Shown: piece by piece, positions 9,406 through 21,345 of the stretch
How positions within the stretch are numbered: position 1 is the first letter of the stretch
How the letters are laid out: each line of letters begins with the position of its first letter
Assembly (NCBI GenBank): GCA_949825045.1
Contig: OX463827.1
Location: forward strand, 518,501 to 582,500
DNA from: Argyresthia goedartella
Taxonomy: Eukaryota; Arthropoda; Insecta; Lepidoptera; Argyresthiidae
DNA: 64,000 bases
Reading direction: 5' to 3'
The notes under the pieces: generated by a model
Told to the model about the DNA's origin: nothing
The model's input: the letters and a program-made list of their open reading frames with translations, nothing else
Databases searched by the model: none
Position numbers and translations under genes: made by a program

Positions 9406-11835
9406 AATTCACCCCGACTGTACACCGCGAGAACCTATGGGCTATCATATTCGACCTGACCGCCAGCGCCCTTCGCTCCCTCTCCATATCTGCATTGTCA
9501 CATAGGCTATCGGTCAAAATGTGACCGAGATACTTGCAAGCCGATACTCTCTTCAACGCTATACCGTTTAAAATTACCGGTGGTACATAGGAAGGGCATT
9601 TATTGCCCGCCTTGAAGACAAGCATTTCACTTTTATATTTAAGACCGTGATCGACGGCATAGGCTTCACATTTGGCTAGCATCTTTCTGATGGCGCTGAC
9701 CGAGGGGGCCAGCAACGCCATGTCGTCGGCGTAGCTGATGTTGTTGACCATCGTGTTATCAATAGTACAACCGACCGGCATGCTGCTAAGCCCCTCGATC
9801 AGCTGGTTCATATAAAGATTGAACAACTTTGGAGAAGTGAGCCCCCCCTACCTCACACCGCACGCCAGCCGATATGCATCAGATTGAACGTCTGCCCATC
9901 TTACAGTATTCACTTGATTTGCATACCAATATTTAAAAAGATATGTGACCACGTCTGGTAGGTTGGCCTGTTCTAATTTCTTCCACAGCTTTTCATATTG
10001 TACTAAGTCGAAAGCCTTAGACAAATTCTAGAAACAACCATAGACAGGAGTCTTTCTGTCTGTATAATATCCCACAGTATACTTCAGACTCAAGATAGCG
10101 CTCTCAGTGGACAGCCCAGGTCTAAACCCGAACTGCGCATCATGTAACTGTATGTACTTGTCTAGTTGAGTGTTTAGTAAACTGTCAAGCACTTTTGCAA
10201 CCACTGTTACAAGTGAGATCGGTCTATAATTGGACTTACTAGCTATATCACTGGTTTTATTTTTGACTATCGGTACAACTATTGTTCTCATGAGATCGGC
10301 AGGTAAGTATGAGTGACGCAAGCATAGTGTGTATAACATTGCAAGCAGCCTCGGCAGATGGGGCCCAGCGTGATGAAGATGCTCAACACTGAGACCGTCG
10401 TGCCCCGGTGACTTCCCTCTTTTCATATTTTTTTGTGCGGTTCGCACGTCTTTCGCTCGAAATCTCAGTGCTGCGCACCGACCCTGGCTACAGTGGGGAC
10501 TTAACTGCAAACTGGTTCTTAAATAGATCTGCAATATCTTTAGGATCAGTCACGCCCTCTATGCTCACAGGCAGGCTAGGTCTAGTATTTAGCTTATTTG
10601 TACCTTTCCAAAATTTACGAAAGTCTTTTTTAGAATAATGTGCCGCAATTATATCCATTCTAATCTGATTTTCGTTTTGTTGACACCACTTCAATCGAGA
10701 TTTACTCGCGGACAACAAAACCTACTGCGGGACTCCCATGTACTATTCAAGACTGAAATTTTAGCTTCGCCTCTCTGTGAGCCTCGCTAACGTGTCTGTT
10801 CCATCCTACCACCGGCTTCCTCCTTTTATTTGTAGCAACAGAGGCACGACTTGCAATAGACGCTGTAGATAAAGCAGAGGTAATTTCTAAATATAACCGG
10901 TCTATTATATATCTATGTTCTACAATATTACACATATTGTCACAATTTTGACTCAGTTCATTAGGGAAATCAATTAGTCTTAATTTTTCGTTACTGAAAT
11001 TAGCATATAGTTCAATTTCCTCAGGTTTTCTTTCACCCCAAACAATTCGGTTAGTTTGAACTAGGTTATAATTAGTCTTAGACGTATTATTTAGGGCTAA
11101 ATTACATTTTATTATTAGCGGATAATGATCCGACCAGTAAACGTCATAATTAACAGATACGTTAACAACGGAGGGCAACGCGGCTTCGGTAACCACACAA
11201 TGATCCAACCAGCGCTTACACCCGTGTGCCTCGCTCACATATGTGTATGCATTAGAGTCTATACCTAGCTTCGATATGTCCGCACACACCCAGTGTTGCT
11301 CCGTACAAAACTCCAATAGTTCGTCACAAAACGGTTGATGCGGATGCGCATTAAAGTCACCTAATATATAGACCGATTGAACGTCGTTATAACATATTAT
11401 TGCGTGCATAGTACTTACACACTCGGTGAACTCAGGTAGATGCTTAGAACAATCCGTAGGCATGTAAACACAAAATATCAGGACCGGTTTATCGGTTGTC
11501 ACTATTTTAATAGCACTAATGCGAGGATTGTTACACTGCACCACAGATACCGACGGAAAAGCACTTTTCCTCCACAGCAGTGCCGTGCCACCGTGAGCAC
11601 GACCGCGTAGCATTTCCCTAGATGTATCCACGGCCGATGTTCCCGTACAGGCGAAGTCCTGACTGATGCTGCTGAGGTATGGAAGATCATGCGGCAGTAG
11701 CCACGGTACCTGCAGTGCTAGCACATCAGATGTTTCACACAACTTTCTTATGTCCGCAATCGAACGTTGCACATTTTTACAGTTGAAGCTCACCAGTGAG
11801 CAGGTATTTATGTCACTATTGGTTTTATTATTCAT
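9406..11835 (-). pseudogene. LINE-B ORF2: endonuclease and reverse transcriptase (broken)
   Basis: ORF2 starts at ATG 11835. Its apurinic-type endonuclease shows SFNCKN, VYMPTD, ILGDFNAHP and WSDHYPL over about 260 residues. The RT region shows KSPGHDGLS, NYRPISLV, AQFGFRPG, SKAFDLV and the YADD catalytic box (SYADDMALL, near 9730). Lesions on the minus strand are: a TGA ending the first frame at 10747, a shift to the frame of 10718-10488, another shift into the frame of 10534-10028, a TAG at about 10030 just before SKAFD, and a TAG at about 9848 where the usual VRQGG has lost its Gln codon (CAG to TAG fits). The coding ends at the LINE-C insertion. Confidence 0.8.
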
Positions 11836-12457
11836 TAGGCGTTAGGGTTTGCGTAATAGCGCCGTTCCTTGAGATCTTTTTCACCTCGTCACCCGCAGCA
11901 GGCTGGCTGCTAGGCTTCTTAAAGCGAATAAATCTCCTAAACGTGATGCCGTCAGGCCACATGTACTCGTCATCCAGGAACAACGGTACTTTGTGCTTTG
12001 GTACAAGGACTTTGTAGGCATTATATGTCTTTTCCTTTTTCATTTTTATTTTATGTATATTCTGTGGCTTGATGACAAGTTGCGTTTTTCGATGTATATA
12101 CTCCGATACATCCACTACCGTTGCCTTCTTGACAACATTCATAATAAACAGTGGCGTGCATAACTCCGCCGCTCTAAACTTGTCATTCTCATCGGTTTTG
12201 GTCTTGCCTATCTTTCCCGAAAACCTTGACTTACGCCGTTGAACTACCGTCCAATTACCGCCACCCTCTTTAAGGACATCTGCCATCGTAGGTATCCTCT
12301 GTGGTTGGTGGATAAGTTCTTCCCGGGGCGCCGTATTATGCGCGTCGTCAATCTGAGTTGAGACTGTAGTGGCTAGATTATCAGATATTTGTTGTCGTGC
12401 TGGCGGCTCCTGCCGTCCGGTAGTTGAGAGGCACGACATGTTTGCTCTCTCGTGCAC
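11828..12457 (-). pseudogene. LINE-B ORF1, C-terminal RNA-binding part
   Basis: A 209-codon frame ends at TAA 11828, overlapping the ORF2 start. The middle is basic (VVQRRKSRFSGKIGK). The last 110 residues, with LFIMNVVKKATVVDVSEYIHRKT and the VPKHKVPLFLDDEYMWPDGITFRRF block, fit the C-terminal nucleic-acid-binding domain of Jockey-type ORF1 proteins. Related ORF1 proteins are usually longer and begin with a Cys-rich finger, which is missing here, so the copy is probably truncated near 12457. Confidence 0.6.
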
Positions 12458-13130
12458 GATCGGCTCAGGTACATAACTTTACAAATGTCAATCACAATGT
12501 AATAAGTTCTTGCGATACCTCATTTGTCACATTCTGATAAGTAGTTCAGATTTTCTGGTGGAACAAGGGTGACACAAGTGCACACATACTGGTCAAAATC
12601 ATATCCCTCCTTTTGGCTTTGCCGTAGTAGTCGGTAAAAAGAGCCGGTAGCTCCGCGTAGCCGGCTGTATTGAGTCGGTGTGACGTGACCAAGTTTGTGA
12701 CGTCATAAGGCAGCGGCGACGGCGTTCACCAGGTGAGAGGCGCCCGCCGCCGCCGCCTCTTGAATGAGGAAGATGAAGTGACAAGGAACGAAGAAATACT
12801 CTCATTTTATCAGGCGAGGTTGGATAAAATGGGTCGAGGATAAAATGGATTTTAAGACCGAGTGCTTTTCACTTCGATTGCGAGGAAATGCGATAGTGAC
12901 AATATAACATTTGCAAAGAAAACATCTAAATAAAAGTAAAAAACAAAACAGTCACGTTCCTGCCACTGTATTTTTTTGTTTTTTATTTTTATTTTCTGTA
13001 TGTCATTTTTAGCTTGGCTTTTATTTTATTTTTTATAATACTTGTTTTTTGTATGCAACGTAGAATGCAAATAAGTTAAAGTAAATATATGTAAATATAT
13101 ATGTATATTTTAATACAACAAGTTTATTTA
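12458..13130. other. Spacer with a GC-rich patch
   Basis: A GC-rich patch at 12640-12770 contains GACGTGACC and TGACGTCATAAGG, including a CRE-like TGACGTCA at 12700-12707, and a CCGCCGCCG run. The rest is AT-rich. The minus-strand CTACTACGGCAAAGCC stretch at about 12605-12625 feels repeat-derived, but I cannot name a family. No gene is supported. Confidence 0.4.
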
Positions 13131-13317
13131 ATGCAGTCACCTCGTCTGTCAGGCTGGCTGGCTCAATTGTCTTAGTCTAGACGACGACAACACTTTATGC
13201 ATTAGTGCATAAAATTCGAATTTATGCAGCCTACATCCAACCCGGTGACAGCGTCCGTGTCACTGACGTAATAAGGTTGGATTTAGATTGGGCCACCGGG
13301 CCTTTTATTTTATTGGT

Positions 13318-13452
13318 CGCTGGAGGTCACTTTCTTTCAGAATACAAAGTTAGGTTGGTTAGTTCACAACTTTATTATACAACCTGGAGCCGAGCGAAGC
13401 GGAGCGGAGCTAGGCAACCCCGTGTAGTTTCACAGAACCAAATTGGTTGCTA
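13318..13452 (+). repeat. Interspersed repeat with GAGCCGAGCGAAGCGGAGCGG core (copy 2)
   Basis: The order of motifs AAAGTTAGGTTGG, CACAACTTTATTATACAACC, the GAGCCGAGC core and TTTCACAGAACC matches the copy at 601-778. Upstream at 13198-13235 lies an imperfect palindrome around TTCGAA. Together the two copies define a repeat family of at least 130 bp. Confidence 0.5.
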
Positions 13453-14486
13453 ATATTTAAACACGTAGAGTTGACGAGTACGCATGAAATCATTGAGTCA
13501 ATATCTTCCGCAGGCTGAGAGAGACATAAATTTTGTTCATGTTAAATTGACACGAACTGTTCGGGGCTGATCCATACATATATTGCGGCTTATGACACAC
13601 ACACATACTGTCCACGGCGCGGCATACATTTTTAAATTCGTAATATGTTTTGAATGGAATGTCCGATTTCAAGAATTATAAAAGTGACCTACAAGTTAGT
13701 CAACATTCTTGAATACAAAATGACTTATTTGATAAGGATTTATAATTCATATAAAGCTATGAAAAACATGGTCTCATTTTGGTCGGCATTTCTAGTCATT
13801 TTTAAAATGTAAACAAGAAGTTACACTACAATAGTTGGACATTATCGGTATCTCAAAGTTTTTTGTAGATATTGATATGTCCTATAATATTGTTAAATAT
13901 TTGTTTGTTCTATCATTATTCGTTTCCGCAGCGCATGCGATGAAACACATTTCATGGCTATTTTTTTACACCTTGGGTTACATTATTGAAGTTTTAGTAG
14001 GGATCCCTATTTTTTCTAGAAATTGATATAGCCATTATATTCAGGGATAATTTAGCAAAGAAATGGTGAAAGAATTTTTGAAATCCGCCTATTCGTTTTT
14101 TAGTTTATTCGTTACAAACATTAAAAAATACAACTCCGTTTTATAATAGTGTAGATGTCGATATAGATTTCCTCTCTAAAAGAATGTAGATGTATGTATG
14201 TAGATGAAGAGATGTAGAGATAAAGATAGAGCACTTTATTGAAAAAATTCTTCATTCACGTTTAACATTTAATTAAAAATGTATAGCTTTTACACGGACT
14301 TTGCCGTGTTTTTTAGCAATTGACTGATTTAAGGTATGGCTAATGCAATATATTTTTTCACGATTTTAGTATTTTTTATAAATCTTAGAATTAAATGATT
14401 CTTATGATCGGAGCCTTTTGATCGGTAATGTAAAATTGGAGGTTTTTTTTACATTTGGCGATTCGAATCCCGGTTAATAAAGGCGA
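13453..14486. other. Spacer, nothing recognised
   Basis: AT-rich sequence. Short frames (for example 13835-14026 with a hydrophobic run) have no recognisable family features and no upstream or downstream support. Confidence 0.35.
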
Positions 14487-14785
14487 TTTAAATAGTAGAT
14501 TGTTAGCCGAGGGTTGAAAGCCACCCATTTCAGTCGAGATATTTCGAGATATCGAGATATCGAACGAAGTGAGAGCGCCAACAGTTCGAGACTGAAGTGG
14601 GAGCGCCAACAGTTCGAGACTGAAGTGGGAGCGCCAACAGTTCGAGACTGAAGTGGGAGCGCCAACAGTTCGAGACTGAAGTGGGAGCGCCAACAGTTCG
14701 AGACTGAAGTGGGAGCGCCAACAGTTCGAGACTGAAGTGGGTGGGTGGCTTGCACCCGACCGAGTTAAACACTCTACTTTTCATT
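14487..14785. repeat. Inverted-repeat-flanked minisatellite unit
   Basis: The left flank (about 14492-14535) and the right flank (about 14733-14785) are imperfect reverse complements: TAGTAGATTGTT-AGCCGAGGGTT...AAGCCACCC on the left, against the reverse complement of GGGTGGCTTGCACCCGACCGAG...AACACTCTACTTT on the right. Between them lie a short CGAGATAT repeat and the 28-bp array. The whole looks like one small transposable or amplifiable unit with long imperfect termini. Confidence 0.55.
14573..14740 (+). repeat. 28-bp minisatellite, six exact units
   Basis: Six consecutive units start at 14573, 14601, 14629, 14657, 14685 and 14713, each beginning GAGCGCCAACAGTTCGAGAC. They appear identical by eye. 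Because 28 is not a multiple of three, all three minus-strand frames are open across the array and give the same repetitive peptide, which is why several overlapping frames occur here. There is no variable spacer between units, so this is not a CRISPR array. Confidence 0.9.
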
Positions 14786-15379
14786 TAGAATAATAGGAAA
14801 TTAAACAACAAACACCAAATACAACATCAACAAAATTTATTAAAAAAAAACATTTATATTTATTTTCTAAATGGCTTTAATAACTTTAATTGACTTAAAT
14901 TACTACTTTTTAGACAAAGTTATCGTAATAACTACTAATAAACTTCAAAAAACAATTCAGTTTAACGAAGTGTGGCTGTTTAGGTTATTGCCATTGGTCA
15001 TTGTTGTTTTAATACTTTTCAACCCTAGCGGCGACATGGCTCACTTTCAACCAGCTATTCAGATAAACAATGACCTACTTTCAGAGTATGAGAGATGAAA
15101 AAATAGTTACCTATATTTTAAAACAGTTAATATTAATTTATGTGATTGACCGGCATTGTGGCATTGATCATTGCTCTGCAGTTGTTTAGCTTGTCCTTTA
15201 GTACCAACTTCACAGACAAAGTAGTGGCGGCACGCAGGCGGGCGTCGGTGTTTGAAATTTGAATGTATATGTAGAATATGTATGAATATGTAGAAAATTT
15301 ACACATTATGGTCATAATGTTCAATATTCAGATAAGAAATGAGTTTTTACAAAGTAGTTTAACATTATGCTGATCGTAA

Positions 15380-15419
15380 CGTGCGGTTTTTGGACGCTAC
15401 TGCGTCCAAAAACCGCACG
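15380..15419. repeat. Perfect 18-bp hairpin
   Basis: The arms 15380-15397 (CGTGCGGTTTTTGGACGC) and 15402-15419 are exact reverse complements around TACT. They are followed by a direct duplication of the 16-bp AGGGTTTATGAAACG(A/T) stretch at 15420-15451. The stem is GC-rich compared with its surroundings. Confidence 0.85.
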
Positions 15420-15604
15420 AGGGTTTATGAAACGAGGGTTTATGAAACGTGTATAGATAAAATATCTTTTAATAACAAAATGAAGTCTTATAACATAATT
15501 AAATAATAAAGCGTACGCACTCCTTTTCCCGTACGGGGTAGCAGAGACACAGTTGTGACTACGTTTAGCCATTTATTCAACACTCCATTATTTATATTAC
15601 AAGG

Positions 15605-16465
15605 GGCTAGCCAAACGCTGGGTAGCGTTGTGCATGTATGCGAAGCATAGGCATCCTCACATAACATGCTGTACAACGCAGAGAAGTCGGTGTACATGAT
15701 CTTCGAGTCAGCCAAGTGAAGTACCTTGGCCTTATCATCACGAGTTCACTCTCAGATGACGATGATATAGAAAGACAACGCAGAGCTATCGCGATGAGGG
15801 CGAATATGCTGGCTAGGCGATTCACTAGATGCAGCAAAGAAGTGAAGCAACAGCTATTTATAGCCTACTGCACAAGCGTGTATACTATTGAGTTGTGGAA
15901 CCAACCAAGCAAATATGCAAGTGTGCAATACAACAACGCGTGGCGCGCCATGTTCCGCCTGCCCAGCTCCTGCAGCGCGAGCGAGATATTCTGCGAGGGG
16001 GGAGCGCCAGGCTGGCACGCGCTGATGCGGCGCCTCCCAGCGCGCCAGGGTCTTCAACTCGGACAATAAGGTTATTGGTGCAGTGCGTGAGTGCTATGAC
16101 AGTCCTATCCATCCTAAATGGATGGACTACCACCGTTCTTTCTGGTCATGTGTTAAATTTTAATTTTATGTTGATTATTATTAGCTGACATCAATTATTA
16201 CTGTATTATTGAAATGTTATATTTAAGAATATTAATTATTGAATTTTGAAAAGAAAAAGTAATAATAAAAATATAATTAAGTATTTTAGATGCTATTCAA
16301 TTATATACACACTGTACTTAATAAATAACTTTAATGATCATGTTTTATTGGTAATTAATTGTAATTAGGTTAAGCAGATATTTTTAATTTAAGTAGAATA
16401 ATATTTTTAGAATTATTGTAAATGATTCTGGGAAATAAACTTATTATTATTATTATCATTATAAT
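15605..16465 (+). pseudogene. LINE-B relative, 3' fragment with RT C-terminus
   Basis: The coding frame 15716-16069 reads KYLGLIITSSLSDDDDIERQRRA, RANMLARRFTRCSKEVKQQLFIAYCTSVYT, then VQYNNAWRAMFRLP and CSASEIF. This parallels LINE-B (YLGHILTDSL, CSASGMFAEA). Upstream coding with NAEKSVYMIFES at about 15672-15710 is in another frame. A frameshift near 15985-16000 ends the homology. The 3' end has ATTATTATTATTATC at about 16442-16457, the same trinucleotide tail type as LINE-B and LINE-C. It is 5'-truncated and non-functional. Confidence 0.7.
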
Positions 16466-19400
16466 GTTTGAGAAAGAGAAAATTTATAGAAAGTAGATGC
16501 TTTTTAAGGTGGATATAAAGAAGATTTTCGAGATTATCGGTAGTACGTAAAAAGGTTGGTAGTCATTGGATCAGCCTTTTTCTATTTTTTAATTGGTCGA
16601 TTTGCATTTTTAGTGAATCAGGAAACCTTCCCTTAACCTCCGCGAATCCGGGCCGCCCCGACGCGAAACAGCTAGGATCCGCGGCATATTTTAAGCCCAC
16701 CCGCGCGAGGCACTTGACTGACGTATCAAGTGATTCTGTTGGAATGGTAACTCTTAGAACTATACAAATTGTAGATCTGAGTAGCTAATGAAACCCTCTC
16801 TTAGTTTATGTGAAAAAAAATTCACTGTTACCTTAGTTTATTTTTGTACTGACATGAGAATCACCGACTTCTATGAAAATGTTCCCTCTCGACACAAATC
16901 TAGGCGACATGAGAAAAACATCAACAAATATACATGTTGTTCGATACCTACGTAATCTACACAACATAACCTTTTCAAAACAATAAAAACATTAGTGTGT
17001 TCTTATAGAAACAATTCACTATTCACCATAAAAGCTCAGAAAAGATCAGTCAAAATTCGCGCGCGAGAAAAAATGATTTTGTTTTTTCCAGTCTGAATAT
17101 TTTTTTCAACGCAAGACCACAGACAAATATGTTCATGGCCAAGCATGCCAACATTATGCACTAAAATGGTACCGAAATACCGGTTTGTAAACACAGCGTC
17201 ATCAGCGCATCAATATCTGCGCGTGGTAACCAACGGTATTTTGACTTTGCAACTATTGATGCGTTCGGATACTGAGAGGTAGCAGACAGATATTTATACT
17301 TCGAGTTAATGGATCAGTTATTACGGAGTTTAAACATTTAATTATTTTGGAGCTATTTTGCCATGCCTGTGCTAGTGTTGGACTTAAGATAATTGATGAG
17401 TTTTCCTACATATGTAAGTACTGTTTGTTTGGATGAAAAGTGTAGTTGTAGTTGTAATTGATTAATTAGTTGCCACATTTTTCGAGGACACCCTTTACAA
17501 ATTTCAAAATATTTGTAGAATTATTAGTTTGTATGTATTAGGATAATGTTCCTTTCTCTCAGGGAGTCTACCATAATATGCTAATCATCTAGATTCAATT
17601 TCGATTGTAGCTAATGTAAATTAAATTCAAATGCGGCATCATTAAATTTAAGAATACCCATACGAAAAACTTTTGACTCAAGCTGCACTTTAACTTCTTT
17701 CCGATTCAAGAAGCTGCTGGTTTTCAAGGAAGTTTAGGAAGGTACTTGTCTTCAAATTAAATTATATTTACCAATTTAATTGTGCTGATTAACACATTCT
17801 CGATTATTTTATAGTTTTGCTAGACGTTTCGCATTATTTATATGATTCCAAAATATACATTATTTATTTATGATAGATTTGATACTATCTCTTTTACGTG
17901 ACCTTTCAGCGACCTTTCTCACTTTTTTTTTTCTATACCTATGATAGCAAAAATGTCTTCGAACATTATATTGCCACTGTTTTATCGGCGAAATACTTTT
18001 ACTTGTCATTTTTGCGAAGTTTCTGTCAGAATATCAGCGTCGCAGATCATCTGCAATATCTTGCTGGGTTAGGGCCTTTTCTCGTATCGCAACGCTTGTT
18101 ATTGTTTATGTGTTAAGATTGTTAAAATAAATTAATTTTCTATGTTCTATTCATAAACAAAGCGTGATTTTAGTTTACGGTTGACACTTATAATTGTGAA
18201 TAAGTATTTACGAGTATAACTGGCGGTTGTTCCATCTCGAATAAAGTTATATATTTTTTGCGAAAAATAATATTAAAATGGCTATATTTTTTATAAAAAA
18301 TTTGATCCTCTTCAACCTTGTTCGAATGTGCACTCTAAAAAGACTCATACATTTTTTACGAGATCTGAAATTTGATAGCAGAGCCTTTTTCTCCGACCAA
18401 AATAGGTAGTATGTAAAAATGCGACCGTTAGACCAGTTTTTGATTGACAAATAAAAATCTAGTATAAATACTGAATTGTGCGGGGATATGAGTGCGCGCG
18501 ACTATTACTGAATTGCGCGACTAAAAATCTGAAAAACTGCAACATGAAAATATTAATGGTGTTAACTTAAATACAAAACAAGCGTAGAGTTTTGTTGTTT
18601 TTTCATGTTCAAACCTTAGGATAAATGGGACCAGTGAACATTTCCTTAATTCACTAATTTCACTAATTTTTTCGCGCCATTAAGTTTTTTTTGGAAATTC
18701 CATTTTGTTGCGCCATTAAGTATTTTTTGGCAATCCCGCTGTTTTTGTATATTCTCTCAATAATTTTTTAATTGCTTGTTTTATTTTTTATTATTTATTT
18801 TTCCCAAAAAAATAAGCGAAGTATAAGCTCTGCTGTCACGGTGTGTTTGTGTATTTGTGAGTGTGTGGGTGTACGTGTGTGCGTGTAACATAAAAAGAGT
18901 GGGAAAAACGCGAATGGAAGCAAACATACTGGGAAAATTATATTTTGAAAAAATTATCTCATCAACATCATCTTTCTTTTCATTGCTGTGCATTCTCGGA
19001 GCCACATTGTCCGTGCCTGGCACGGGTGAAGTGACTTCTCCACAAACGCTGTATCACCTGGGAATGGGATACAGTTAAGAAACGAAGAGTTGCCCAGCAT
19101 CTACATCCCTCTCTCAGACATCCCCAGCTTGCCCCCCAGGAACGAGCAAGTCGATACGTGGATTTCCAGGAACTGCCGATTTTCAAGTTAAACATTACTT
19201 GCGCCTAACGGTATTCTAGATCCGCCGCCTATTCTACCAGATTTGCCGTACCGAAGACTGCGTGGAAAATTTAACTATATAGTGACATATTACACGTGGA
19301 GTTAATAATATCGATATGCACAACACACTCCGATAAGGGACACGTAAATGCTTCCTTATATATTATAATTTACAGTTCGAACACGAAGGAGTTACTTGAT

Positions 19401-21094
19401 TGTCTCTAAATCTATGGTTTAAACAATAAACTTACTAAGCATAGCGATGTAAAATTTTGTGTTTTTCGAGCTCTTGCACTTTATTGCAAAAGAGATATTG
19501 GGGTCTTCGTAGTCATATTGGCAGATTTCAAAATGTATGCGTGTGGTTGTTACACATACATTTGGATTAAATTCACATATAACATGACTTAATTTCTCTA
19601 TCATGTTCAGCAATTTGCTTCTCAGAGTGGGCTTTTAAGCTAAACTAATATCATATAGTCGTAGATGAGAATGCTAGAAGCAGCTGCTTTCATAAAAGCA
19701 GGTTCCAGGTTTTCTGGAAACAAAGAGGGCGGGCGGTCCACCATGAAGCCAGGTGTTGGTGGAGGGAAGGAGAACACTGACAGAATTGAAGAAACATTGA
19801 AGCAATTACATATCTATTATCCATTCCAATGCCAATAAAAAATGCGAACGAAATATTCGTGAAACAAATATCGCATGTACTTGACAAAAGATTGCGCTCA
19901 AAATTTTCAATGTATACATTCACATTTCTATAAATCATGGCATTAACGAAATACAGATCCACCATCCAGCATCCGTCAACCTATAACCTTTACGCCCCGC
20001 AATAAACACTACAGTTTTATAACTTTACAAAAGGAAACGGTACGGTAAGTATATAACTATATACGTTCAGTCGTAAACTGCAATTCAGAGTTTATATCTC
20101 CGAAGTAATCCCGCTTTAGGAAGTTTCGCTTTCGACTGCGAAGTCAGAATTGTATAGCTCAATCTATCGAGTCTTCCTTCGTGAACTCGAAATGGCCTCG
20201 CGTTGATGGAGAACGTGCAAGTGAGTCGATGGAAACATAAACGTAAAGAGATCCGTCGACGTGGTTCTCTGACATCCGCCATCCAACCGTCCAACATCAG
20301 ATTCAGCCGGCAAGTTAGGAGACACACAACTGGAATAATGGTTCGTTTGGTTTAGTGTATCAGTAGTATTGGAAGTGTGTCACACGCTTTTTGCTCGTGC
20401 AAAGTTGCCTGCAGGCGACTCGAGCTGAATACCAAACATCTCCAGCAGATTCAATCTCCGCACGAATAGGAAACTTTCCGTTATTTCATTATGATTTTGT
20501 TACGTGCTATGTGTCTGCGCGGTACTAGTAATGGAGTTATTTCTCGAAGGAATATCTCCTCGGGGCCTCAGGGATGCGGGTAAACAACTGCTGTGAAATT
20601 TAATAATATACCTACTGTGAATGTTACGGGATTGCACACATCCGAATGCTTTTAACATTTAACGAGTAGCACAGCCGGCCCTGGCCCCTGCCCTCCTGGC
20701 GTAGTGCGGTGGTGTTGTCCCTCGTAAAGTACGGTTATTTCCTCGCATATATAAAACATGTGAGCTACATTTGTGTGTGTGTGTGTGTGTGTGTGCATGG
20801 GTGCATGTGAGCTTACATCTGCAGTCAACGCGGTTAATTGAGTTAGTTCCACTCAACCTGTAAGCTTCCCCGAACAAAACCTACTAGTTTCGAAAATTTC
20901 TGAAGTAAATCAAAACGAGTATAGAATATTTATATTCCTTGTATAAATCTGCATTGCGAGGTCACTCGGGGCTATAAATATTTAAATTTGTTTTATTATG
21001 TCAACTGGCCGAGGGTCACATACTTGAGAATCGCTATGTATGTACAAGAATGCATTTTCCGATAAGTTGTTGCTTTTACGCTATTGGTATATAT
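16466..21094. other. Long non-coding stretch
   Basis: About 4.6 kb without a recognisable gene. Seen in it: a tandem duplication of a roughly 45-bp CGCCATTAAGT-bearing segment at 18670-18745, GT-rich DNA at 18840-18890, and a GT dinucleotide run at 20772-20795. Short frames here show no family features. It could be intergenic or intronic host DNA; the window does not say which. Confidence 0.4.
20772..20795 (+). repeat. (TG)n microsatellite
   Basis: Twelve uninterrupted TG units. The minus-strand frames that run through it read as Thr-His repeats, which is an artefact of the dinucleotide. Confidence 0.9.
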
Positions 21095-21345
21095 ATTGAA
21101 GACCCGAATGGCGACCCTGCCTACGAAGCCAAGGATCCCGGGTTCGAGTCCCGGTGGGGGCAAATATTTGTGTGATGAGAACGGATGTTTGTACCCTAGT
21201 CATGGTTGTTTATCTATCTAAGTATAATATTTATCTTTATAAATATATGTATCGTTCTCTAATACCCAAGATATCAGGGAATCCTAATTTGGGGCTAGAT
21301 TAATGTGGGTAAATAGTGTCCAAGGTATTATATAGATTATAATAT
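21095..21345 (+). mobile_element. tRNA-derived SINE
   Basis: A tRNA-like head contains GCGACCCTGCCTACGAAGCC followed by box B GGTTCGAGTCC (21141-21151). The body TTTGTGTGATGAGAACGG, then CATGGTTGTTTATCTAT and a region rich in TATTTAT follow. I recall this head-plus-body layout from lepidopteran SINEs transcribed by RNA polymerase III. The box A part is degenerate. There is no true cloverleaf, so it is not a tRNA gene. A minus-strand relative lies at 23765-23998. Confidence 0.65.

Larger units (their letters stand above)
8037..12457 (-). mobile_element. LINE-B, Jockey-type non-LTR retrotransposon (interrupted)
   Basis: Reading on minus: ORF1 part (12457-11828), ORF2 endonuclease (11835-10747), RT (about 10718-9410), then a foreign LINE fragment at 9405-8450, then the rest of ORF2 (8449-8118) and a tail ending in TAA/TTA trinucleotides at about 8055-8037. 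ORF1 and ORF2 overlap by eight bases (ATGAATAA at 11835-11828), a common Jockey arrangement. The family is one I recognise from lepidopteran genomes by the C-terminal block CSASGMFAEA. The copy is 5'-truncated or broken in ORF1 and carries several stops and frameshifts. Confidence 0.75.

Noticed and set aside
12599..12805. 68-codon Arg/Gly-rich minus-strand frame
   Set aside because: It runs through a GC-rich, CCG-repeat patch and has no family resemblance.
14573..14740. CRISPR-like array
   Set aside because: The units are contiguous without spacers and the genome is eukaryotic.
14391..14784. Three overlapping minus-strand open frames of 84-100 codons encoding a repeated peptide
   Set aside because: They result from the 28-bp minisatellite: the period is not a multiple of three, so every minus frame is open and gives the same peptide in shifted register.
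19690..20327. Minus-strand frames of 80-91 codons in the long spacer
   Set aside because: No recognisable motif, no splice or promoter context, and ordinary amino acid composition for random AT-rich DNA.
20652..20877. Minus-strand frames with Thr-His repeats
   Set aside because: Translation of the TG dinucleotide run.
21095..21165. Functional tRNA gene
   Set aside because: Only box B is good; a cloverleaf cannot be closed and the downstream body is that of a SINE.
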